Source: Aquabacter spiritensis
Lineage (GTDB): Bacteria; Pseudomonadota; Alphaproteobacteria; Rhizobiales; Xanthobacteraceae
Assembly: GCF_004346185.1 (NCBI RefSeq)
Contig: NZ_SMAI01000001.1
Location: 372,001-436,000 of the forward strand
Direction: 5' to 3'
Length of the DNA stretch: 64,000 bases
Within the stretch, counting starts at the first letter, position 1. Every line of letters begins with the position of its first letter. Below the pieces are notes generated by a model. The model worked only from the letters and a program-made list of their open reading frames with translations, had not been told where the DNA came from and ran no database searches. Both the position numbers and the translations under genes were made by a program. Of the stretch, positions 45,870 to 54,462 are shown piece by piece.

Positions 45870-45884
45870 CACGAGGGGGACAGA

Positions 45885-46109
45885 ATGGATCCACAGACCG
45901 TCATCCTCCATGTCCGCTTCGCCCCTAATGGCAGCGTGGTGGAGATCAGCGAGCGTCCGCCGACCCTGAGTCCGCAGGACTGGTTCAACACGCTCAGCTT
46001 CAAGGCCGCCGACGCCTATCAGACGCTCGCCGGCGGACGCGGCGTGTTTCGCCTGACCCGTGCGGGCGTCGACGCCCTGAGGGCCGAAGCGGCCGTTGGC
46101 ACCGCCTGA
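45885..46109 (+). CDS. small nif-region protein of unknown function
   Basis: 74 residues with VILHVRFAPNGSVVEISERPPTLS and DAYQTLAGGRGVFRLTRAGVDAL, partly beta. No family recognised. It follows the ferredoxin after 15 bp and is likely in the same operon. Confidence 0.6.
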   Translation: MDPQTVILHVRFAPNGSVVEISERPPTLSPQDWFNTLSFKAADAYQTLAGGRGVFRLTRAGVDALRAEAAVGTA

Positions 46110-46194
46110 CGCACGGCCAGCCAGAGCGCCGCACGCCACGCGGCTTCGGCCGCGCACCGTCCGGTGCGCGCGGCTCCATCGAGGAAGGCGGACC

Positions 46195-46644
46195 ATGACG
46201 TCAGGGCAAACCGAGGTCTTCGTCATCTGCGCGACCCGTGACATCGCGCCCGGCCAGGCGAAGGCGTTCAGCCTGGCGCGCCTCGAGGCCGACGGCGCAG
46301 CACGGCCGTTCGCGATCGTGATCGCGCGCAACCTGACCAACGATTATTTCGGTTATTCCAATATCTGCCCGCACAACAAAACGTGGCTCAACATCGGAAA
46401 CGGGGATTTCTTCACCCCCGATGGCGCGTTCCTGCGCTGCAGTCGGCATGGCGCGACGTTCGAGATCGATACCGGATTGTGCGTTGCGGGCCCCTGCGCC
46501 GGCCAAAGCCTGGAGCCGTTGACCCTCGTCGTCGTCGAGGGCGATGTCTGCATCTGCGGGATCGCCCTTCTGGAGGATGACGGACTGCCGGACCCGTTCG
46601 TCGATCTCGACGACACGATGGAGATCATGATCCATCCCGATTGA
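46195..46644 (+). CDS. small Rieske-type 2Fe-2S protein, paralogue of the one at 34889
   Basis: 149 residues. CPHNKTWLNIGNGDFFTPDG then CSRHGATFEID form the two Rieske boxes. The C-terminal GLCVAGPCAGQSLEPLTLVVVEGDVCI and the acidic LLEDDGLPDP tail match the first Rieske protein almost segment by segment, so the two genes are paralogues. Likely electron carrier for nitrogen fixation. The ATG after GGCGGACC is chosen. Confidence 0.87.
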   Translation: MTSGQTEVFVICATRDIAPGQAKAFSLARLEADGAARPFAIVIARNLTNDYFGYSNICPHNKTWLNIGNGDFFTPDGAFLRCSRHGATFEIDTGLCVAGPCAGQSLEPLTLVVVEGDVCICGIALLEDDGLPDPFVDLDDTMEIMIHPD

Positions 46645-46692
46645 TCGCTCCGACGGCTGCGCGATCGGAACCAACACGAGGGACATGTGACG

Positions 46693-46860
46693 ATGATTGT
46701 CGCTCACCTGATGGAAGCGCTGCGCTCCTTGCCACCGGACGCGGTCGTGCTGATCGAGTGCGACGGCGGCCTTTCGCGCGTCGACGCGCTGGACTTTGTC
46801 GCGGCGCAAGGCGTGGGCGCGCCCGCGGAGGTGATCCTGCTGCCGAGCCTGGACGAATAG
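46693..46860 (+). CDS. 55-residue protein of unknown function
   Basis: Encodes MIVAHLMEALRS...PSLDE, with HLMEALRSLPPDAVVLIECDG, DALDFVAAQGVGAPAEV; it is predicted to be a compact alpha/beta mini-protein. It follows the Rieske gene after 48 bp and precedes the hemoglobin gene. Too short for a standard ORF filter. Codon use fits its neighbours. Confidence 0.55.
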   Translation: MIVAHLMEALRSLPPDAVVLIECDGGLSRVDALDFVAAQGVGAPAEVILLPSLDE

Positions 46861-46920
46861 ACTAGCCGGCGCCGACCGACGCCACCAGATCCAGCCGCAG
46901 TGAGACCGAAGGGGAGTTCG

Positions 46921-47349
46921 ATGCCGCAGACCGAGGTCACCACGTCCATATTCGAGCGGATCGGAGGAGCCGTCACGGTCGACCGGCTGGTCGAAAGCTT
47001 CTACCGCAATATGGACACGCTGCCCGAGGCGCGGACCATCCGGGCGATGCATGCGCCGGACCTCGGCGCCACCAAGGGCGTGCTGAAGCGCTATCTCTGC
47101 GAATGGCTGGGTGGGCCACGGCTCTATTCCGCCGAGAAGGGACATCCGCGGCTGCGCCAGAGGCATCTGGGCTTCCGGATCGCGTCGGCCGAACGCGACG
47201 CCTGGATGCTCTGCATGAGCCGGGCGTTGGCCGCCGAAATTGCCGACGCCGAAGCGCGCGCGGCGATCGGCACCGGCCTCAGGAATCTCGCGGACTGGAT
47301 GCGCAACACTGCCGACATGGCCGACGACGCCGGCCCGGCCCACGACTGA
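46921..47349 (+). CDS. group II truncated hemoglobin
   Basis: 142 residues. FERIGGAVTVDRLVESFYRNM is the A-helix and start of the trHb fold, HPRLRQRHLGFRI contains the proximal histidine region, and ERDAWMLCMSRAL the H-helix region. It may buffer or sense oxygen or NO for nitrogenase. Last gene of the nifB-directed strand in this block, behind the 55-residue gene. Confidence 0.87.
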   Translation: MPQTEVTTSIFERIGGAVTVDRLVESFYRNMDTLPEARTIRAMHAPDLGATKGVLKRYLCEWLGGPRLYSAEKGHPRLRQRHLGFRIASAERDAWMLCMSRALAAEIADAEARAAIGTGLRNLADWMRNTADMADDAGPAHD

Positions 47350-47373
47350 ACTCCACAACCGCCCCTGTCGGCG

Positions 47374-47613
47374 TCAGAGGGGCACCCCGAAAAAGTCCTC
47401 TTCCCCGCCACCCCAGGCGGTGTGCAGGGCAAGAGCGGCGCGCCATTTTTCGGCCTCCGCCGGCTCCGCCGGCCGATGGCTGATCCGGCCCTGGGGATTG
47501 TCCGTTAGAAGGAACGGGCGGCCGTTCCGCAGGAAGCGCATGAGATCCTTGGTATCCACCGGGCGCACGACGCAGCGCGCGATGTCGTCGACCAGAATGG
47601 TGGTTGCGAGCAT
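47374..47613 (-). CDS. hypothetical protein
   Basis: 79 residues with VDDIARCVVRPVDTKDLMRFLRNGRPFLLTDNPQGRIS (only partly quotable) and WRAALALHTAWGGG. No family recognised. Convergent with the hemoglobin gene. Confidence 0.45.
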   Translation of the reverse strand: MLATTILVDDIARCVVRPVDTKDLMRFLRNGRPFLLTDNPQGRISHRPAEPAEAEKWRAALALHTAWGGGEEDFFGVPL

Positions 47614-47688
47614 TGCTGGACCTCAGGTGCGAGAACCGAATCCGATCGGACGCCTTGGGGGTTCGCCGGCCGAGCCGGCGTTGCGGGT

Positions 47689-48456
47689 TCAGTCGATCGG
47701 GGGCGCGAGATCGTCGCCGGCCTTCTTGCCCTTTTTCTTATCGACTTTGGCCTGCGCATAGGCCCCGGCATTCTTGAGTGCGATCGGCGGCTGGCCCTCG
47801 ACATATTGCGCGATCCAGGCGCAGGTCCGCTCCTGCGCGGCGCTTGCGGCCGCCACATTGAGCGGCCCGCGCGGGGCCGTATCGAAGCCATGGGTCGCCC
47901 CGGGATAGGCGAAAGCGCTGACGTCGGGCCGATCCTCGCGAAATTGGGTGACGCGGTCGAGCGGGATCAGAGAATCCGCCGACCCGAAATGCAGCAGGGT
48001 CGGGACCTTCCTCTTGGCGCCGCCCTCCTCGACGATCCCGGCGCCATAATAGCCGATCGAACAAGCGAGGCCCGCTACCTCGTTGGCGGCGAGATAAGCA
48101 AGATGCCCACCCCAGGAAAAGCCCACCACCGCCACCTTTCCGGCGCCCTTGACCGCATCGACGCTGGCCTGGATGTCGGCGAGCGCCGTGGCATCGCCGA
48201 TCTTCTCCACGAGTGTCAGGCCTTCCAGAAACCCCTCCTCATCGTGACCGAGCTCGACACACGTCCGTACCCGGTCGAACAAGGCCGGGGCAATCGCGAG
48301 ATACCCCAGGGCCGCGAAGGCATCGGTGACACGGCGGATGTGCGGCGTGACGCCGAACACCTCCTGGAGCACCACGACCGCGCCCTTCGGCGCGTCGGGC
48401 GGATCGGCGCGATAGGCGGAGAAGGTGTGACCATCGGCGGCTGAAAGCGCGATCAT
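47689..48456 (-). CDS. dienelactone hydrolase family protein
   Basis: 255 residues, alpha/beta hydrolase. The nucleophile elbow is GFSWGGH, with serine in place of the catalytic cysteine of true dienelactone hydrolases, and the His is in YPGATHGFD. Such Ser variants occur in the family. Placed next to the SufT-like gene but transcribed away from the nif genes. An upstream in-frame start (48573) is less likely. Confidence 0.85.
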   Translation of the reverse strand: MIALSAADGHTFSAYRADPPDAPKGAVVVLQEVFGVTPHIRRVTDAFAALGYLAIAPALFDRVRTCVELGHDEEGFLEGLTLVEKIGDATALADIQASVDAVKGAGKVAVVGFSWGGHLAYLAANEVAGLACSIGYYGAGIVEEGGAKRKVPTLLHFGSADSLIPLDRVTQFREDRPDVSAFAYPGATHGFDTAPRGPLNVAAASAAQERTCAWIAQYVEGQPPIALKNAGAYAQAKVDKKKGKKAGDDLAPPID

Positions 48457-48631
48457 GGAGATCCTCGGGGTTTGGTGGGACGTTGAAACAAGCCTGGCCT
48501 CGCGCTTGGAAAGCTTGCGAAGCAATGCCCCCACGCGCCGGTATCCGGCCCCATGGGGCCGGCAAATCAGCATCGCAACGCGCGTTCCGGATACGCACCC
48601 TCCGTGCCGGTGCGCGGCGATGGGAAAGCAC

Positions 48632-49003
48632 CTAGAGGAGCCCGAGTTCGAGTCTCACATCTTCGGACATGTTGGAACTGTCCCAGGGCGGATCGAACAC
48701 CAGCCGGACCTCCACCCCCGCCACCCCGGACACCGCGCTAACCGCCTCGCTGACCCAGTTGAGCATCTCGCCTGCCACCGGGCAGCCCGGCGCGGTCAGC
48801 GTCATGTCGATTTCGACGCGCCCTTCCGGGGCGAGCTCGATCCGGTAGATCAGGCCGAGATCATAGATGTTCACCGGAATTTCCGGATCGTGCACGGTGC
48901 GCAATGCAGCGACGATCTGCGCGACGAGATCATCCGAAGGCGCAGCGCAGAGATGCCCTTCGCGTGGGGCCGATGACGGATGTCCGACGCTCTCCGGGCC
49001 CAT
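48632..49003 (-). CDS. DUF59/MIP18-type Fe-S assembly factor (SufT-like)
   Basis: 123 residues with VAALRTVHDPEIPVNIYDLGLIYRIE and LTAPGCPVAGEMLNWV, of which DPEIPVNIYDLGLIY is the DUF59 hallmark with the conserved cysteine in the following LTAPGCP. SufT, CIA2 and PaaD-like proteins help insert Fe-S clusters. Divergent from the bolA-grx4 operon across about 450 bp. Confidence 0.87.
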   Translation of the reverse strand: MGPESVGHPSSAPREGHLCAAPSDDLVAQIVAALRTVHDPEIPVNIYDLGLIYRIELAPEGRVEIDMTLTAPGCPVAGEMLNWVSEAVSAVSGVAGVEVRLVFDPPWDSSNMSEDVRLELGLL

Positions 49004-49303
49004 GTCAGATTTCCGACTTTGAAGCCAATGAAACACTGGATCGCACCCGCCCCCCCGCCGCGCCGCCTGGGCGCGCGCCCGAAGCACTCAGCGCGACATG
49101 CGCCTTTTCAAAGACTTGAAGGCCTTGCGCTGGTTTCATTGCTGTCACCGCCGTGTCGGGGACGGCTCGCTCGGCAGTCCTCTCGACCGACTTTGCAAGC
49201 CAAATGCCAAAGCGTTTCAGACAGGGGGTCACGCATCGGGTCGATCCCGTCCATGGCGTAACGAGTACAAGGTGCGCGTCGCGGGGTCCGGGTTTCGTAC
49301 GCC

Positions 49304-49319
49304 TGTCGGGTTCGCCACA
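49304..49319. promoter_or_regulatory. NifA site upstream of bolA
   Basis: TGTCGGGTTCGCCACA fits TGT-N10-ACA, about 90 bp before the sigma-54 promoter. The sequence GCCTGTCGGGTTCG is repeated almost exactly at the nifH NifA site. Confidence 0.7.
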
Positions 49320-49405
49320 TCGCATGTGACGCACGCCCCGCTCCGCAGATCAGAGCGAGCCTTATAATACACTGATATTAAAGATATATTTTTAATCTTT
49401 AAGTC

Positions 49406-49421
49406 TGGCTTGAGGTTTGCA
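49406..49421 (+). promoter_or_regulatory. sigma-54 promoter of bolA-grx4
   Basis: TGGCTTGAGGTTTGCA gives GG-N10-GC. The bolA start is about 30 bp downstream. Confidence 0.75.
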
Positions 49422-49452
49422 GAGCGGAAGGCGACCGCAAGGAGCGACACCC

Positions 49453-49686
49453 ATGGCCATGTCGGCAGCCGAAATCGAACGCCTCATCAAGGCGGCCTTT
49501 CCAGAGGCACAAGTCGTCATCATGGATCTAGCCGGCGACGGCGATCATTTCGGCGCGCGCGTCATCTGCGAAACCTTCCGTGGCAAGAGCCGGGTTCAGC
49601 AGCACCAGATGGTCTATGCCGCGCTCCAAGGGCACATGGGTGGAACGCTCCATGCGCTCGCGCTCGAAACCGCCACTCCCGCCTGA
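49453..49686 (+). CDS. bolA: BolA family protein
   Basis: 77 residues of the BolA fold with [41 protein letters not shown], partly quotable as [15 protein letters not shown], including the conserved His that binds a shared 2Fe-2S cluster with monothiol glutaredoxin. Partner of the next gene. NifA/sigma-54 controlled, so it likely serves Fe-S supply during nitrogen fixation. Confidence 0.93.
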   Translation: MAMSAAEIERLIKAAFPEAQVVIMDLAGDGDHFGARVICETFRGKSRVQQHQMVYAALQGHMGGTLHALALETATPA

Positions 49687-49702
49687 CCCAGCGAGGACCG
49701 TC

Positions 49703-50038
49703 ATGACCGATCCCACACGTGCGCGTATCGAAGGCCTCATCGCCGGCAGCGACGTCCTGCTCTTCATGAAGGGGGTACCCGCTGCCCCGCAATGCGGCTT
49801 CTCCGGTGCCCTGGTGCAAATCCTCGCGCGACTCGATGTACCGTTCGACAGCGTGGACGTGCTCGCCGATTTCGCGGTCCGCGAGGGCATCAAGGCCTAT
49901 TCCAACTGGCCGACTTTGCCCCAGCTCTATGTCAAGGGCGAGTTCGTGGGCGGCTGCGATATCGTCCGCGAAATGTTCCATTCCGGGGAATTGGCTGCCC
50001 TGCTCAACGCCAAAGGCGTGGTCGGCGCACAATCGTGA
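49703..50038 (+). CDS. monothiol glutaredoxin (Grx4/GrxD type)
   Basis: 111 residues with [23 protein letters not shown]; the CGFS active site marks a monothiol glutaredoxin that carries 2Fe-2S clusters. [19 protein letters not shown] is the family's second block. Forms a complex with BolA. Starts 17 bp after bolA. Confidence 0.93.
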   Translation: MTDPTRARIEGLIAGSDVLLFMKGVPAAPQCGFSGALVQILARLDVPFDSVDVLADFAVREGIKAYSNWPTLPQLYVKGEFVGGCDIVREMFHSGELAALLNAKGVVGAQS

Positions 50039-50126
50039 CATGGCGGCGGCGCCCGCCTCGCGGCGCCCCGCCAGACCTACCTGGATCGGATTGCGGACGG
50101 GTCGACAATGCCGGGCGTGTGTCGCC

Positions 50127-50438
50127 CTATCCAGAATTTCCCCAGCCCTCGTACCCGCCATCGAGGCTATAGACTTCCAGAAAGCCGAAGTCTGAAAATA
50201 TCTGCGCGTATTCACGGCTCGCATGGCCGTGATAGCAATAGATCAGAATCGGCCGACGCCGCGGGGTCTGCGCGATCAGATCGGCCAGAGTCCCACGGGA
50301 GAGGTGCAGAGCGCCATCCAGCCTTCCCGCGGCGAACGCGCTTGCGTCCCGCGCGTCGAGCACGAGCGGGCCGACCGAGCCGAGCAGCGCCCGGGCTGCC
50401 GGCGCGCTGAGGCAGCGAAAGGGAACGCGCGGCCTCAC
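50127..50438 (-). CDS. single-domain rhodanese
   Basis: 103 residues. LIYCYHGHASREYAQIF has the catalytic cysteine and CxxGxxS-like loop, and LDGGYEGWGN is the usual C-terminus. It may move sulfane sulfur. Convergent with bolA-grx4, in leftward orientation; follows the receiver-domain gene. Confidence 0.85.
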   Translation of the reverse strand: MRPRVPFRCLSAPAARALLGSVGPLVLDARDASAFAAGRLDGALHLSRGTLADLIAQTPRRRPILIYCYHGHASREYAQIFSDFGFLEVYSLDGGYEGWGNSG

Positions 50439-50510
50439 TTCGGCGCCCGCCGCCGGCGGTACGGCGCGAACCGAACGGCCGCGCGGTCGATCACGGTCAC
50501 GGCCGCCAAC

Positions 50511-50945
50511 CTATTTCATCAGGCCGAGCTGAATCAGCGGCGCCGCGCCGCCACGGCCCAGAATCGTGTCGACCTTCTTACGCACCGCCTCCAAGGTCAG
50601 GGGCTTCACCAGGGTGCCATGCGCCCCCGCTTTCATGCCCTCCACCGCGATGACTTCCTGGGAACGATCACAGACGATCAGGATCCGCACGCCGGGAAAG
50701 CGATCCGCCGCCTCGCCGAGCAATCCCGTGCCCCGCTCGGAGAGGTAGGAGGCCCCGAGGAGCAGGACGTCCGGCTTCAGCCAGCCGACGCCCTTCTCGT
50801 AGGCCTCCTCGGGCGTCGCCAATTCGTGTGTCTCGATCTCGTCGTGCAGCATGAATTGAAGCGCCGCGCGCGTCACCTCGTCCTGGTCGACGACGAAGAC
50901 CCGCCGCTGGTCCACGGCCTTCGAGGTTTCGACACCAATCTGCAT
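50511..50945 (-). CDS. receiver-domain protein lacking the phospho-aspartate
   Basis: 144 residues consisting of one CheY-like domain and no output domain. VFVVDQDEVTR has the metal-binding acids, LVKPLTLEAV the conserved Lys, but the phosphorylation site in KPDVLLLGASYL is Gly64 instead of Asp. The codon is GGG. It should therefore not be phosphorylated in the usual manner. Placed between rhodanese and the nifH control region; leftward start ATG 437 bp from nifH. Confidence 0.82.
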   Translation of the reverse strand: MQIGVETSKAVDQRRVFVVDQDEVTRAALQFMLHDEIETHELATPEEAYEKGVGWLKPDVLLLGASYLSERGTGLLGEAADRFPGVRILIVCDRSQEVIAVEGMKAGAHGTLVKPLTLEAVRKKVDTILGRGGAAPLIQLGLMK

Positions 50946-51131
50946 GTCATCCTCCGGTTCACGCCGCTCGAAAGGCGGACTGTCGGTGCCCGCACCGCGG
51001 GAGGGGCAAAGCAAAATCCGTTCCGGCTCGCATCCTGCAGCGAAAAATCCAGGTATTCGCACGCGGATTTCGGCTCCCATCAGAAAGTGCGCCCCAAAAA
51101 CATGTTTCCTTCCTGACACCAGGCCCGCGCC
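50946..51131. other. gap upstream of the receiver gene
   Basis: About 190 bp with no convincing gene. An upstream in-frame extension of the receiver frame (to 51119) is not supported by codon pattern. Confidence 0.4.
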
Positions 51132-51147
51132 TGTCGGGTTCGAGACA
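51132..51147. promoter_or_regulatory. NifA site of nifH
   Basis: TGTCGGGTTCGAGACA fits TGT-N10-ACA, about 80 bp before the sigma-54 promoter. It shares GCCTGTCGGGTTCG with the site before bolA. Confidence 0.8.
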
Positions 51148-51211
51148 TGGCCGATCTCTGCATTTTTTATATTTCATATATTTCTCAATATATTAACAAG
51201 ATCACTGAAGC

Positions 51212-51227
51212 TGGCACGCTCGTTGCT
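51212..51227 (+). promoter_or_regulatory. nifH: sigma-54 promoter of nifH
   Basis: TGGCACGCTCGTTGCT is a perfect TGGCACG-N4-TTGCW, differing from the nifB promoter by two bases. The AT-rich stretch before it could hold an IHF site. The start codon is 156 bp further on, an unusually long leader. Confidence 0.9.
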
Positions 51228-51301
51228 GATACCAATCGGCACGGCGAGTGAGGGCTGAGCGCACGCAGACGCGACGACGAGCGATGTGCTCCTTCCCGTA
51301 A

Positions 51302-52273
<972 letters not shown>

Positions 52274-52282
52274 TCCAAACCC

Positions 52283-52310
52283 AGGTGCCGGCCCCTGCGG
52301 GCCGGCACCT
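52283..52310 (+). terminator. hairpin between nifH and nifQ
   Basis: AGGTGCCGGCC with GGCCGGCACCT forms an 11-12 bp stem with a 4-6 base loop, 10 bases after the nifH stop and without a T-tract. More likely an RNA-stabilising or partial-attenuation hairpin than a full terminator. Confidence 0.65.
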
Positions 52311-52397
52311 CTCCGGCGCAAGATTGGGCCGGACTCCAAGAACCAAAAATGAGGGAACGCAGAGGGCAAGGCGATATTGGCTCTGGGGAGCGCAGAC

Positions 52398-53144
52398 GTG
52401 ACCGCACCGGTACCGCGCCAACATGCGACCGAATTGGCCCCGGCACCCGCCTATGCCGAGATGCGCGCGAGCGAGGCCGGGATCGCACTCTATGTCCGGC
52501 TCACCGGGTGCCGGCCCACCCACGCGCCGACCGAATCGGACACGGGCTTCGACCGGCATATTCTGGCCTCCATCCTCGCCATGTCGGCGGCGGAGGGCGG
52601 GCGCCTCACCGACCGGTGCGGACTTTCGGAACCCGCGCTCGCGGACCTCGGCGCCCGCTTCTTTCCGGATGCCGATCTCATCACCTGTGTTGCGATGCCT
52701 GCACCGCAGCCCGCACCCGCCCTGCCGGACCCGGACGAGGTCGCCATGGTGCGGGATCTTCTCCTCTCCCACAGGTCTTCCGACCTTGGCCCCTGGCTCG
52801 CCGTCCTTTTGGCGCGGCGGGCGATGGAGCCGAACCATTTGTGGGAGGATCTCGGGCTGCGGGAGCGTTCCGAACTGACCCGCCTCCTCACCCGCCATTT
52901 CGCGCCGCTCGCCGTCCGAAACACCCGCAATATGCGGTGGAAGCGCTTCTTCTATCGCATGCTCTGCGAATCCGACGGTTTCGTCATGTGCGCGACTCCG
53001 GTCTGCACCCAGTGCACCGACTTCTCCGTCTGCTTTGCCGAGAAGACCAGCGAGAGCCGCATGGCGGACCGCCGCCGCGCACTCGCTTTGGCCGCGCCTG
53101 CGTCCGCCGAGGCCGCCCTTCAACCCGCTGCGCAACCAAGGTGA
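52398..53144 (+). CDS. nifQ: NifQ, molybdenum donor to FeMo-co synthesis
   Basis: 248 residues. NifQ supplies molybdenum for the cofactor as a Mo-Fe-S unit. The C-terminal cysteine motif C198-x4-C203-x2-C206-x5-C212 (MCATPVCTQCTDFSVCF) is the family hallmark. The GTG chosen has GGGGAG seven bases upstream; a TTG at 52377 is the alternative. Follows nifH. Confidence 0.92.
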   Translation: MTAPVPRQHATELAPAPAYAEMRASEAGIALYVRLTGCRPTHAPTESDTGFDRHILASILAMSAAEGGRLTDRCGLSEPALADLGARFFPDADLITCVAMPAPQPAPALPDPDEVAMVRDLLLSHRSSDLGPWLAVLLARRAMEPNHLWEDLGLRERSELTRLLTRHFAPLAVRNTRNMRWKRFFYRMLCESDGFVMCATPVCTQCTDFSVCFAEKTSESRMADRRRALALAAPASAEAALQPAAQPR

Positions 53145-53149
53145 CCTGG

Positions 53150-53668
53150 ATGGAACAGATGATCGGTCAGATCTCACGCCACAGATCCGCGCCGAGCCCG
53201 GAGCCCGATCTGGCCCCGGAACTGCGGATGATCTGGCGCGGAGCGCCCTCGGACCTCCACCGCTGGATCGATGTCATCCGTCTCTTGCGTGGCGCGGGAC
53301 TGCGCCCAACACGTCAACGCTTGGTCTTGGGCCGGCTTTTGTTCTCCAAAGGCAATCGGCACGTCACCGCCGCCATGCTCCACGACGAGACCATGAAGGC
53401 GCGGATCCCAATGTCGCTGGCGACCGTCTACAATACCCTCCACCACTTTACCGAGGTCGGGCTGCTGCGGCGCATCGGCGTCAGCGGGACGATCGCCTTC
53501 TTCGACACCAATCCCAGCCGCCACCACCATTTCTTCGTCGAGGACGAGCACATGCTGTTCGACATTCCCGCCGAGGACGTCGGCATCGACACCCTGCCCG
53601 CGACACCGACCGGATTCGACGTCTCGGGTGTCGATGTCGTCGTGCGCCTGAAGCGCAGGCCGTGCTGA
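53150..53668 (+). CDS. irr: Irr-type Fur family iron regulator
   Basis: 172 residues. LLRGAGLRPTRQRLVLGRLLF is the DNA-binding HTH start, ATVYNTLHHFTEVGLLRRIG the recognition region, and SRHHHFFVEDEHMLFDIP the metal/heme region typical of Irr. The usual heme-regulatory motif of Bradyrhizobium Irr is not visible. A nif-operon copy suggests iron or heme status tuning of nif genes; the genome's main Irr would be elsewhere. ATG lies 5 bp after the nifQ stop. Confidence 0.85.
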   Translation: MEQMIGQISRHRSAPSPEPDLAPELRMIWRGAPSDLHRWIDVIRLLRGAGLRPTRQRLVLGRLLFSKGNRHVTAAMLHDETMKARIPMSLATVYNTLHHFTEVGLLRRIGVSGTIAFFDTNPSRHHHFFVEDEHMLFDIPAEDVGIDTLPATPTGFDVSGVDVVVRLKRRPC

Positions 53669-53695
53669 TGCGCGCAGAGCCGCGATGAGGAGACG

Positions 53696-54049
53696 ATGAT
53701 GAGCGGAGTTGATCGCCCCCCCCTTAAACCAGCCGGCATTCTCGCCCAATTGAACGCCGCAAGCTCAGCAGAAGACTTCTTCGGTTTGCTCGGCGTCGAT
53801 TACGACCCGAAAGTGGTCCAGGTGTCCCGCCTGCATATCTTACGACGGATGGGACAATATCTCGTCAGCGAGGATTTTTCCGGTCGGCCCGATACCTGGG
53901 TGGCGGAGCGCTGCAAGGCCGTGCTCGAACAGGCCTATGCCGATTTCGTCGCGTCCTCGCCGATCGACCAACGCGTGTTCAAGGTTCTGAAGGACGCCGT
54001 GAAGCCGCAGCCGGGCCCGGCCTTCGTTCCGCTCAGCACGCTGAAATAG
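53696..54049 (+). CDS. nifW: NifW
   Basis: 117 residues with ILAQLNAASSAEDFFGLLGVDYDPKVVQVSRLHILRRMGQYL (shown in part: AEDFFGLLGVDYDPKVV), the pattern of NifW, which protects or helps mature the MoFe protein against oxygen. Fourth gene of the nifH operon. GAGGAG precedes two adjacent ATG codons; either can be the start. Confidence 0.92.
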   Translation: MMSGVDRPPLKPAGILAQLNAASSAEDFFGLLGVDYDPKVVQVSRLHILRRMGQYLVSEDFSGRPDTWVAERCKAVLEQAYADFVASSPIDQRVFKVLKDAVKPQPGPAFVPLSTLK

Positions 54050-54404
54050 CCATATCGCCCGGTCGGCCGATGCGCTTTCGCGAAGCCGGCCGATCCCGCT
54101 GCAGGGAAGCGATACGACCGGACCGGCACCAGTCGGCCGGCAGCGTTTGGTTCGCCGCACCGCGCTGCCTGCAAAATGCTTCCCATCTCGCGCGCTGCTC
54201 GCATCTTACCCCCCAAATGCTGCGCGCGGTGGTCCCGCGCAGACAGGCGAGACGCTCCCGGACCCGGTCCAGGACAGGCCCTGTCGGATTCCCGACGTTG
54301 TCGCGCGCATCGCACCCTGTCCGGCGCAGGACCGCCATTGGAACGGCTCCAGCAAAATCGTTTATGTATTTGACTTAACAATGAAATATCGAACCCCGCG
54401 GAAC
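54050..54404. other. spacer between nifW and fixA with NifA-like sites
   Basis: 355 bp, no gene. TGTATTTGACTTAACA (54365-54380) fits TGT-N10-ACA but lies only 25 bp before the sigma-54 promoter, which is unusually close. TGTCGGATTCCCGACG (54282-54297) is a one-base deviant at a normal distance of about 110 bp. An AT-rich patch (54355-54395) could hold an IHF site. Confidence 0.45.
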
Positions 54405-54420
54405 TGGTACGGGGCTTGCT
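54405..54420 (+). promoter_or_regulatory. fixA: sigma-54 promoter of fixABCX
   Basis: TGGTACGGGGCTTGCT is a full TGGYACG-N4-TTGCW match, 43 bp before the fixA start. Confidence 0.88.
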
Positions 54421-54462
54421 GGGCGGATGTCGGGACTGGATAGCCCAGCGCGGAGCAACCGC

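Noticed and set aside
54365-54380. Treating the TGT-N10-ACA near fixA as a proven activator site
   Set aside because: Too close to the -24/-12 promoter for ordinary NifA looping; kept only as a question.
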